Shown piece after piece: positions 22,247 through 32,340 of a stretch of 64,000 nucleotides of DNA. The notes below the pieces were generated by a model. The model was not told the origin of the DNA. It saw only the letters and a program-made list of their open reading frames with translations, and ran no database searches. The DNA is taken from positions 35,161-99,160 of the forward strand of contig JBBBWG010005446.1 of assembly GCA_037176905.1 (NCBI GenBank), given 5' to 3'. How positions within the stretch are numbered: position 1 is the first letter of the stretch; the number at the start of each line of letters is the position of its first letter. The stretch is from Azolla pinnata (Eukaryota > Streptophyta > Polypodiopsida > Salviniales > Salviniaceae). Both the position numbers and the translations under genes were made by a program.

Positions 22247-23446
22247 ATGATGATGATGATGATGAAGAGGATATGGCAGCAGCAGCTATGGCTAAGCAGC
22301 TGCTTGCTGCTGCTGATGCTGGCGGCGGCGCAGACGACGACGACAACAAGCAATTCTTCGTCATCTTCGTCGTCTTGCTCGACGAGCTCGCTGCTGGCGC
22401 TGCTGCCATGCCAGCACTACTTCGACGCGGGGAACACATCGGCGCCCGACGCGGCGTGCTGCGTGCCTCTCGCGAGCATTCTCGAAGCCAACGCGACGTG
22501 CCTCTGCGAGCTGCCCTCGCTCCTCGCCTCCGCCGGCTTCGCCTCCTCCTCCGCTGGCCTCAATGTCACCCGCGCCAGCGACATCGCTGCCTCGTGCAAC
22601 TCCACCATCCCCACCTCTGTCATCCTCTGCCTCTCCTCCTCCAACTCCTCCTCCAACTCCTCCTCCAACTCCTCCTCCAATTCCTCCTCCTCCTCCTCTC
22701 CTCCTTCAAGCTCCAGCAGCAATACTCCTTCAGGTAAGTCAAAATCCCCACAAAACTACCCCACCCGTGCCCCATCTCGATCGCGATCGCGATGGGGACC
22801 GATCCGATCCGATCCGATCCGTTATCCGCCCGTGCCCATTTTCCCGATGGAGAATCCGGATCGCCGTGCCCGACTTCGATGTACATCTGGATCGCCCGAT
22901 CGATCGGCCGGTTTCGACGCCAATCGGATCGGATCGGATCGGATCGTATCGGTCGCGCATAATGGATCTCGCATCCGGCGATGGAATCGTAATCCGCCCG
23001 TTTGGGTACGGATCGTTGTGCCGGCCGCACAGCTGCCCATTTGGGTGTGTAAATGGCATCGTATCGGCCGTCGCGGCCCAATCGGGGTGCACAAGATCGT
23101 ATCGGCGATCGTATGGGTCGTGATGCCGATTCGGCTACGGATCTCGTCGGGTACGGGGGTATCCTGCCGCGGGCCCCTACTGTGTGATTGCTGGTTATGG
23201 ATCGTGTCGAGGGCGAATCTATGACAAGTTGAAATGATTCTTTCTTTCTTTCTTTCTTTGTTTCTTCGATCCGGCGATCCGTTGTAACGAAGTTGTTGTG
23301 GTGGGTGTTTTTCTCACGCAGGAGGGCCTCCGTCGGCGGCGGCGTCGCTCTGGCCACGTGCCGATGTGCCCACCACAAATGGTTGGGGTCTCGTCATCGC
23401 CCTCCTCTCTGCGCTCCTCATCTCTACGTTGTATTCTGATCGGTAA
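22247..23446 (+). CDS. GPI-anchored non-specific lipid-transfer protein (LTPG-like)
   Basis: Secreted eight-cysteine (AAI-fold) lipid-transfer protein, tethered to the outer plasma membrane by a GPI anchor and usually linked to cuticle or cell-wall lipid export. Two exons, 22247-22733 and 23322-23446, 203 aa. Order: signal peptide (about residues 1-28, LWLSSCLLLLMLAAA), then the pattern C...C...CC...CLC...C...C (LLPCQHYF, DAACCVPL, ATCLCELP, AASCNST, VILCLS), an Asn/Ser/Pro-rich linker with reiterated SSN triplets, and in exon 2 a hydrophobic tail (GLVIALLSALLISTLY) typical of a GPI signal. Six ATG codons in a row at the start come from a GAT microsatellite; any may be used. The intron contains inverted GATCC repeats. 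Confidence 0.9.
22795..22955. repeat. Inverted (GATCC)n / (GGATC)n arms in the LTPG intron
   Basis: Five GATCC units at about 22799-22822 face five GGATC units at about 22924-22949, with ~100 bases between, so the transcript of the intron could form a long GC-rich hairpin. The arms are simple repeats, so the pairing register is flexible. Confidence 0.75.
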
Positions 23447-24479
23447 GCAGCGCGAATTCTCGGCGTGTTTTCGCTTTGCTTTGGAGCCCACAGACTCTGG
23501 GGGCGATCGGGATCGGACGTATAGGGATCGGGTTATGTCCCCAGATATAGACATTAGTAGCTTTGTAATAAGCCTCATCCTCAAAAACAAAAGAAAGAAG
23601 AGAAGAAAAAACATTGGACATTGTTAGTGGCTAAGGCCATAATGGGGGGGGTCTTGGGCTATTTGAAGCCTTCCCCCCTTTGTGCTTTAGTTTGTCTTGA
23701 GACTTGCTTGGTGGGAATAAAGGCCTTTGAGAAAATGTGCTTTCCTTTTTTAAGTATAGAAGTGATTTACACTAGGGAATCATCATTGTGGGACCAGCTA
23801 ACAACATTTGAAAGCTGATTCCAAAGTCGCCGCTGCAAGTCTTCCGCAAAGGCATAATGCGCTCCGACTCGCTGTAACACAATCGGATCGGGAATTCGGA
23901 ATTCGGAAAGAAGATCGAAGTTCGATATAACTTGCCTATCGATCGAACCCCCCCCATGAGTCGCACCTCTGGAGGTACACTATTTAGTGACAAGGAAGTG
24001 AAGTTCGATGCCCGCTAAAACAGGTGGAGCGAGAGTATAAGTTGAACTTACAAGTTTCGTAACTGGTGTTGTTTGTTTGGTAAGGTTAACAAACCCCCAG
24101 AGAGACTTTTTCGAGGCTCGACGAAAGGTCGAAAGGATGAGTGAGGGTAAAGGAATCAGCATCAAATCCGATATTTCGGACCCTCGAACGGACAATCGTG
24201 GAGCTAAAGTATATCACTATTAATTTCTAAGAAGCCAAAGAATGTGGTATGAGAAGTTTGCTATTCCAATTTGGACCATGTACGTATATATACCTTAGTC
24301 TATACGGCAACAATCATCGAGGAACTGATCGAGCCTTTTCAATCAAAGAAATTGAAGGAAGCTTGGCATATACTAAGTATTAGGACAATATCTTGCTCGA
24401 CTAAATATATCAGAGGCGTTGAAGATTGGAGTCTATCAAACACACATGAGTACAGACTGGCACCGAAACGATGCTCCCT
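23447..24479. other. Intergenic, nothing recognised
   Basis: 3' flank of the LTPG gene and following sequence. Short ORFs only, none conserved. Confidence 0.5.
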
Positions 24480-24978
24480 ATGCGAATCCAATCGATAAAT
24501 AAGGACTCCGCTGAATTGAGGTAGGAAAAACGAGGAAAATTAATACGGACTCTGTCAATCGACAGAAGAAAGCATCGAAACAACTCGATCCACTTAAGTG
24601 AGGTAGGAAAAGGAGGAAAATTAAAAAGGACTCTGTTAATCGACAATAGGAAAGTTCATATAAGCATCGAAACAACTCGATTCACTTAATTGAGGTAGGA
24701 AAACGAGGAAAATTAATAAGGACTCTGTTAATCGACGGTAGAAAAGTTCATATAAGCATCGAAACAGCTCGACTCACTTAATTGAGGTAGGAAAATGAGG
24801 AAAATTAGAAAGGACTCTGTTAATCGACAGTAGAAAAGTTCATATCAGCATCGAAACAACTCGATTCACTTAATTGAGGTAGGAAAACGAGGAAAATTAA
24901 TAAGGACTCTGTTAATCGACGGTAGAAAAGTTCATATCAGCATCGAAACAGCTCGATTCACTTAATTGAGGCAATCGA
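24480..24978. repeat. 92-bp tandem array, ~5.5 copies
   Basis: The landmark GAGGTAGGAAAA recurs at 24518, 24600, 24692, 24784 and 24876, with a last diverged copy at 24968. Spacing is 82 then 92, 92, 92, 92. Each unit carries GGACTCTGTTAATCGACRGT, AAGTTCATATMAGCATCGAA and CTCGATTCACTTAATTGAGG. High identity among the inner copies suggests recent amplification. Confidence 0.95.
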
Positions 24979-25886
24979 GAAGATTTCATGGTTTCTTTCT
25001 CCGTAACTGAGGGGGGCGATGCATGAACACCCGGTTTCGGCAGGTTTTCTGTGCCGACGAACCAGACCAGTCAGCTAACGAGGATTAAGGAGAAGGGACA
25101 CTGTTGATGTTACGGCAGGCGACATAGAGATTAGCAGCGATCGATGGCAATTAGTCAACGTGACGGAAGTCGAGCACATGCCACATGCATAAGAGGAAGA
25201 GAAAGGAGCCATGTGGGGGGACAAGCCACGGTAGTAGATACAGATAAACCGTTAGCAAGGCAAAGAAAGGGCATAACAGAGCCTCTGATTGCTCTGGATA
25301 AGCAAGTTGTGCTAATGGTTGTTTGTTGTATACGCGAGCTACGCGGGGTGCAAATGCCAGAATGCAGATTTCGTTCGATCGATTGGCCGATCTGTGCATC
25401 GTACACTCTGGCGAGCGGACGATGAGATCGTCTGATCTATACAGGCATTGTTTTCCCCCTCCGATGTTCAAGGTGATATGCAGAATACGAGGCGATCGGA
25501 TCGACGCCGTCGGCGGAGGCGGCGAGGAGCCATGGCAAGCAAGATCTGGGGCAGAACAGAACAGAAACAGAAACAGAAACAGAAGCAGAAGCAGAAGCAG
25601 TAGCAGAAGCAGAAACAGAAACAGAAACAGAGCAGATCAGAGCAGAGCAGAGCAGAGACTAGATTTGTGTGTTTTAGTTAGTGGTGCATGTGACCCCACT
25701 CTTAGAAAAGAGCCATTTTTTTTGTTCCTTGCTTCCTTGTGGACCTGTTTTTCTCCCCTGTTTTTCTCCTCTGTTCCTCATAAGCTCTGTTTTTCCTCTT
25801 CTTCTTCTTCTTCTTCTTCTTCCTCCCCTTCTTCTTCTTCTACAGAAGATCCCTGAAAGACCCATCTTCCATATCTTCATGCTTCC
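24979..25886. other. Upstream/leader region of the NT-C2 gene
   Basis: No separate gene. It contains a (CAGAAA/CAGAAG)n hexamer-type repeat at about 25553-25657 and a (CTT)n tract at about 25798-25845, ending 40 bases before the NT-C2 start. Both probably lie in the promoter or leader. Confidence 0.55.
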
Positions 25887-26900
25887 ATGGTTGTGAAGCG
25901 CCTGATGCGCTTCTGGAGGCCATGGCCTCCTGCTTCTTCTTCTTCCTCCTCCTCCTCCTCTACACCCTTCACCGTCCACATCTCCGTTCTCCGCCTCGAG
26001 GGCGATATCGCGGCGATGCTGGAGGGCCATGGCGGATCGGATCGCGAGCTCTGCGTCTGGGTCGAGCTCCGCGCCAACAAGGGCTCCTCCTCCTCCTCCA
26101 GAGGCCATGGAATCATGCAATTGGGCAGGAATGAGGGGCGCAGGAAGAGGTTCTCCACGAGCCGGAAGAGGTTTCGGAGAGCGAGCGATGCCGGGGGAAT
26201 CATCACGTGGGAGGGAGAAGAGGAGGAGGAGGCCTTCGAGAGCCGCTGCGTCCTCGATTCCGGCTCCTCCGGATTCCTGCCTTACCATGTCTACTTCGCC
26301 GTCATTGTTCAGGTAACCAGTTTTGTTTTCTTGGCTTCTTTCCGATCTTTCTTGGATTTGCCTTGGTTTCGACGCGATTCGCGGAATTTGCGCATGCGGG
26401 GCCATAAGTAGCTCTTTGAGCCCATGGTTGCGATCGCCCGAGCGTGTGTATGGATGGATCGATCACTTGTTCATGTCCGCGGGGTGATTGCCGCTGTGAA
26501 GATGATGATGATGATGATGCTGTGGGGTCGCATAGGATCATCAGCCATGTAGGTTGATGTTGTTGTTGTTGTTGTTGATGATGATGATGATAATGATGAT
26601 GATGAGTGATAGGTTGATGTTGTTGTTGACGATGATGATGCTGCGGGGTTGCATAGGATCATCAGTCATGTAGGTTGATGTTGATGTTGATGATGATGAT
26701 GATGATGATGATGCCGTGAGGTTGAATAGGATCGTCAGTCATATAGGTTGATGTTGTTGTTGTTGTTGTTGATGATGATGCCGCGAGGTTGCATAGGATC
26801 ATCAGTCATATAGGTTGATGTTTTTGTTGTTGATGATGATGATGATGATGCCGTGAGGTTGCATAGTATCATCAGTCATGTAGGTTGATGTTGTTGTTGT

Positions 26901-26938
<38 letters not shown>

Positions 26939-27088
26939 CCGCGAGGTTGCATAGGATCATCAATCATATAGGTTGTTGTTGTTGTTGTTGTTGTTGTTGA
27001 TGATGATGATGATGATGATGCCGCCACGAGGTTGCATAGGATCATCAGTCATGTAGGTTGATGTTGATGATGATGATGTTGATGATGG

Positions 27089-27141
<53 letters not shown>

Positions 27142-30100
27142 CCGCGAGGTTGCATAGGATCATCAATCATATAGGTTGATGTTGTTGTTGTTGTTGATGA
27201 TGATGATGATGAGGATGATGATGATGATGATGCCACGAGGTTGCATAGGATCATCAGTCATGTAGGTTGATGTTGTTGTTGTTGATGATGATGACGACGA
27301 TGATGATGATGATGATGATGATGACGACGATGATGATGATGATGATGATGATGATGCCTAATCTTGGTGGTGATGATGGCGATGGCGGTGACGATGGCGA
27401 TTGATGGTGGTGGTGATGATGATAGGGATGGCGATGGCGATGATGATGAGGATGATGGAAATTTTGCCCCTTATGCGATGCTTTTGATGGCTATCGTCGT
27501 TCATGTCAGTAATCCCATGAGCACTTGTATGTATGAATGATCAAAGATAGGATCGAGAGCAAAGGTGACCACGGTCGGAACGTCTGTGATGGACCTTGGG
27601 GAGTTGGTGCCGTCATCCGACAAGAGCATCATCGAGGAGCACCACACAACGACGACAACGACGACGACGATGAAGAAGAAGAAGAAGAAGAAGTTGCAAC
27701 TCTTCCCGCCAGATGCCGAATCCGCCCCGTCCAAATCGATCGCAACCCTCGAGGTACGAATAAATGGGATACGTATGTACATACGTATGTATGTAAGTGG
27801 GTGCATGTCTACCTAGCATAGTGTGTCATTGGTGGGCCTTATTACTAATCTGCTAATATGATAAAGCATTAGTCGAGGTGATTAGAGAGCAAAGTACAGA
27901 TTTTAAGGGTGATTAGCTACCCGAGAGCGAAGGAGCGAAGACGAATCCAAAGTACCATCTGTGTCCCATACCACAGATTATTACCTTGGGATATATAACT
28001 CGGACGCGAGACAGGTACAGATCCGATAAATAGAGAGCGTGGCCTCACCAAAAGAGAGTTTTCATAGCATCTCAGGCTGCTCTAACGAAAGGAGGTTTTG
28101 TTGGTTCCCCCTTTATATAGGTCAAACTCCCAAGGCTCCTTGACCACTAGGTGCGTTCACACGTGTAGTGACCATAATATGGGCTTGTCCCAGTTCTAGG
28201 ATAACTGGTTTCTCACTTATTCCACCGTCAAACTAATCAAATCAGCCTTGTAAATTGGATCCTAACATTATACCTCTTGGCTTGATCATGCTGATGTTAA
28301 ATTGTTGGTCCCGGGGCAATTTGCTATACAGGTGAGCATCGCCTTCTCCGAAGGCCTAGCGCGGCAAGACGACAACAGGAGGCCCGACGGCGGATCTGGG
28401 CGATTCATGGCGCATCCGTTGCGGTGCCTGAGTGGCCCACTCGTGTGTGTCGTCGACCAGCAGATGCGGGAGAGCTACGAGAGGAAGCTCAAGGCGGCGA
28501 AGCGCTCGGTCTCCCTCAACCGCCGCAGGGCATCGATATCGGGCGAGCTCGACGCAGATCTATACAAATCGCGGAACGATGGCCCGACGACGACGACGAC
28601 GACGACAAGCAACGGTGCCCTTGATCTTGTCACATTTTCGGACTTGTCCGAGGATGGAGATGATGATGCCGGCGGTGCGGATGACGAGGGCCGAGCATCA
28701 TCATCATCACCACCATCAGCATCATTGCAGCAGCAGCAGTATTGCAACCTATCGAGCATCAAGCTCATCGACAATGCAGCGATGCCGGAGGCGGTGGATT
28801 CGGCGAAGGATCGACGAGGAGAAGGAAGTGGGGAGGAGTCGGAGAGCTCGTCGCCGGATGCAGACGGCGGCGGCGGGGGGAGCGTGATGGGCCTCCTTCC
28901 GTGGAGGCGCAAGCGCAAGCTCGGGCTGCGCTCGCCGCCCAAAAGGGGGAAGCCGCTCCTCAACAAAGGCTACGGCGAGGACGGGGGCGACGACATCGAC
29001 CGCGACCGGCGCCTCTCGGCTGGCGCCTATCTCCCGATCGTACGTGTACGCCTGCGTAACAAAAAAAAAAATCTACTATACATGCGTAGAAATCCTGGCT
29101 ACTCCCCTCCCCCCCGCCCCGCCCCTTCGTCGTTTGCGTGTTGGGAATTTCGTTCGATGGGCTATGGGGGGAGGATCAAAGGCGGTGATGGGCGGTGATG
29201 CATCGATGATCGATGATCGATGATGGTGATGGGCGGTGATGCATCGATGATCGATGATCGATGGTCGATGATGGTGATGGTGGTGCTTGGTGGTTCATGA
29301 TTGATGATTCATGAATGGTGATGGTGGGTTGATTTTGATGATGGTGATGGTGGGTGATTGGCGTATAGGGCATCGCAGCCTCTAGAGTGGGTGCCTGACT
29401 ACATCCTCGAGACCCCCCAATAGCTTGTAAGGCAGATGGCTTAAACCACTCAGCTTATGAATTCGCATGAACTCCTTAGGATGGGGTCTCCCGGAGTGAT
29501 CGATGATGGTGGTGGTGGTGGGTGATGGCGGTGATTCATGATCGATGATCGAGCGATGGATGATTCATGGTGACGGTGGTGATTGATGATTGTGTTGATG
29601 GATTGATGCATTGATGGTTGATGGTTGATGGATCGATGATTGGCGGATCGATGATTGACGATTGTGTGGATGGTTGATGGATGGGCGATTGATGGATCGA
29701 TGGATGGATGATCGATGGATCGATGATGGATCGATGATGGATCGATGGATCGATTGATGATGGATCGATCGATGGACCGATGATTGATTCATGGACTGAT
29801 TCATGATGGATTGATTGATGATGGATTGATTGATGGATTGATGAATGGGCAGGAGGAGGAAGGGCGCAAGGCGTTGTCGTCGGCGGTGGACTTTGGCGAG
29901 GAGGGCGCGTTCAGCGTGGGCGCGTGGGAGGCGAGGGAGGTGGTGAGCCGCGACGGGCGCGCGACGCTGCGCGCGAGCGTCTTCTTCGCGTCGATCGACC
30001 AGCGCAGCGAGCGCGCGGGCGGCGAGAGCGCGTGCGCGGCGCTCGTCGCGGTGATCGCCGACTGGCTCCACGGGCACCCGGGCCACACGCCCAACCGCGC

Positions 30101-30956
30101 CGAGTTCGACGCCCTCATCCGCCAAGGCTCCGACGAGTGGCGCAGGCTCTCGGGCGTGGATCGCTACAAGCGCGAGTTCCCCGACCTCCACTTCGACCTC
30201 GACACGGTCCTCGCCGCGCGCGTGCGCGACGTCGCCGTCCGCCACGACCGCTCGTTCGTCGGCTTCTTCGCGCTCGACGGCGCCCGCTTCCGCGGCTTCT
30301 TCGACACCGCCCTGTCGTTCGACGACGTGTGGGAAGCGATCGGCGCCAAGCCGACGGCTTCCGCTTCCGCTTCCGCTTCGGAGCCCGCGATCTACATCGT
30401 GAGCTGGAACGACCACTTCTTCGTGTTCCAGGCGAGCGGCGACGCGTGCTACATCATCGACACGCTCGGCGAGCGACTCCACGAGGGTTGCAACGAGGCC
30501 TACATCGTCCGCTTCGACGCGGACACGACGCTGGTGGTCCGGCACGCGCCGCCTGCCGAGACCCCAGGCCGGACGGAAGCCGCCTTACCTCCCGAGCCTT
30601 CCCGTGAAGACGATGGCAAAGCCAATGTCCAAGCGAACGGTGATGGGGATCGAGCTGACCTCGGTCCGAAGCAAGCGTCGGAGCTTCGATCGGACAATCC
30701 GCAGAGCGACGATGGATCAGGAGGAGAAGGTCAGCAGGAGCCAGCGGCGGCAGACGCGACGCCCGCGGAGGCTCCGCCCCCGCCGCCTTTGGAGGAAGAG
30801 CACCGCGGCAAAGATGCTTGCAAGCACTTCCTCAAGCGCTTCTTTGCGTCGGTGCCGCTGGCGGAGCTGGAGGCGGACGTGAGGCGCGGCCTCGTCGACA
30901 GCCTGCCGCTACACAAGCTGCAGATCGACTTCCATTACACGTCGCGGGGCGGATGA
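25887..30956 (+). CDS. NT-C2 (EEIG1/EHBP1 N-terminal C2) domain protein
   Basis: Large plant protein with an N-terminal lipid-binding-type NT-C2 domain; membrane-linked roles are inferred from the domain only. Exons 25887-26312, 27547-27753, 28332-29039, 29853-30956 join in phase 0 and give 814 aa. The start [15 protein letters not shown] is the family signature. The C2 part continues through [26 protein letters not shown] and [16 protein letters not shown] Ser/Asp/Gly-rich linker leads to [30 protein letters not shown] and, in exon 4, [60 protein letters not shown] and [15 protein letters not shown]-like blocks. The exon 2 acceptor (AAAG at 27546) is weak; 27565 is an alternative. Introns are packed with trinucleotide minisatellites. 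Confidence 0.9.
26505..27450. repeat. Two-level minisatellite in NT-C2 intron 1
   Basis: About nine long units, each with a conserved core (GAGGTTGCATAGGATCATCA, then RTCATRTAGGTTGATG) separated by variable (GTT)n and (GAT)n tracts. Cores occur near 26531, 26653, 26724, 26789, 26861, 26949, 27034, 27150 and 27244. Unit length varies from ~65 to ~120 because only the trinucleotide tracts change. Simple GAT/GGC repeats follow to about 27450. Confidence 0.93.
29180..29850. repeat. ATGATCG/ATGG-rich simple repeats in NT-C2 intron 3
   Basis: Degenerate GATGATCGATG, GGTGATGGGCGGTGATG and ATGGATCGATGATGG units fill the intron up to the acceptor at 29852, interrupted by a unique block at 29370-29500. 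Long ORFs on the opposite strand are products of this repeat. Confidence 0.85.
29370..29500 (-). mobile_element. Possible tRNA-derived SINE fragment
   Basis: A unique insert within simple repeats. Read on the minus strand it contains AAGCTGAGTGGTTTAAGCC, close to a tRNA A box (TRGCNNAGTGG), then TGCCTTACAAGCTATTGGGG and GGTCTCGAGG in B-box position, about 45 bases on. The B box is poor and no target-site duplication or tail could be fixed because the flanks are repetitive. Confidence 0.3.
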
Positions 30957-32340
30957 GCGAATTCTCCCGCGGACGAGCTGATCGAGAGCCTTCGATGCCA
31001 GAAAACCTGCCTTGCGTGTGTGTATATACACAAACATGCATACGTACGCGTTACATAATACAGAGGTTGCAGCGCTCTTCTGGGCCCATTGTCAGTCAGA
31101 AATGGCCCTGGCTCTTGGAAGGCGAATAAAACCTGGGCACCGGATCGGTGCCCATGCGATCGATCGCGCCAGCCGTGAAGAACCCTTTGAACGATTCGGG
31201 GTTTTTTGTACACATATTGCACACATTCATGTGTATATATGGACACGTATGCTCTACGGTGGAGTCAGATGCAAGCTCTCGGAGGGGATATATGGTCGGA
31301 GAGAGATTGACGGTCTCTGCCCCCCACGAAGCTGGGAGTGTCTGGTCTTTAACCACCCCACAAAAACATTGCAAGATTTTGTACAAAGAACAGAAAAATT
31401 TGAGCCATTTGTGCTAGAGTCCCTTCCTGGTTGCCGCCCCGCATGTTGGCTAGGCTAGCGATGCTTGATTTCACATAAAGAAGTAGTGCTCAACTGCGTA
31501 ATAAGGAAGTCTTTTGATCTGTCTTTGTCTAATAGACGCGATTCTAATTGGAGTACCAAGTTACGTTGGTTTTTAGGCCCTCGATGTGACCCATGAGACA
31601 AAGGGTACAATAATGTTTGTGTCGAGTCTTACCAGATAACGTACGCTGTCTTAGGTTGGTATGACGCATCAAAAAGCTCATAGCGTGCTCATATAGCGTG
31701 CTCATATGATATCGGATTTTAGATATCAGACACTTGAATCCAAGCTAATAAAGCAATTTATCTTATATCAGCAAAAAATTTGAAAATTTGAAAATGTAGG
31801 CGAGAGATACGAAAGAAAAAGTAAACATGCAACAGAACGTACAATAATGTTAAATCATTCTACCATATAATTAGAATGTACCGATGATTACGATTTCTAA
31901 TCACGTTATGTTGCAGATTTAAAACTTATCATTTTATAAACGAAACCAGAGAAGCTCATATGGATTAAGGTGCTGCTGCTACCTTGTATCACCAACAACA
32001 TCATCAACATCATTATCATCATCATCATCACTATCATCATTATCGCCATGACCAAAACAAATATTCTCTTCCAATATTGGATGCATTTGAATTGTCAATC
32101 CCACAACCTGAACATCGACTGGCGTCTAGTCTTTTCGATTCATCAACGTCATGAATCCAACTAACACCGATGATTAGCAAGTCTTGTCATCTCCAGCTTG
32201 TAACGGGAGAGAGGCTGGCAAAAAGCCGTTTAGATTTAGCTGTTAAGGTGCTGGTGTTGACTTTTCGAGCTTCTTGATTCGGAAGGATTACTGAAAATTT
32301 TGAGTCGATGTGGGGCAAGGGGGCATCTTTGGCTCCCTCG
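30957..32340. other. 3' flank of the NT-C2 gene
   Basis: No further gene. AATAAA at 31125-31130 is a possible poly(A) signal and is followed at 31135-31153 by a perfect 8-bp inverted repeat with a 3-base loop (GGGCACCGGATCGGTGCCC). A small tandem repeat AGCGTGCTCATAT sits near 31681-31709. Confidence 0.5.

Noticed and set aside
22620-23378. 252-residue minus-strand ORF rich in RIGSDPIRS
   Set aside because: Antisense to the LTPG exon 1 end and intron; built from GATCC and GAG repeats; no conserved feature.
24480-24978. CRISPR-like array
   Set aside because: Units are contiguous 92-bp repeats without unique spacers, in a eukaryotic nuclear sequence.
25674-26405. 243-residue minus-strand ORF
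   Set aside because: Antisense to NT-C2 exon 1, whose family signature [15 protein letters not shown] is clear on the plus strand.
26960-27254. Minus-strand ORFs in the minisatellite ([12 protein letters not shown]..., [12 protein letters not shown])
   Set aside because: Frames stay open because spacer tracts change by multiples of three; most likely a repeat effect, though noted in a finding.
29565-30545. 326-residue minus-strand ORF
   Set aside because: Antisense to GC-rich NT-C2 exon 4 and the HQSIHRS-type simple repeat of intron 3; GC-rich codon bias opens the reverse frame.
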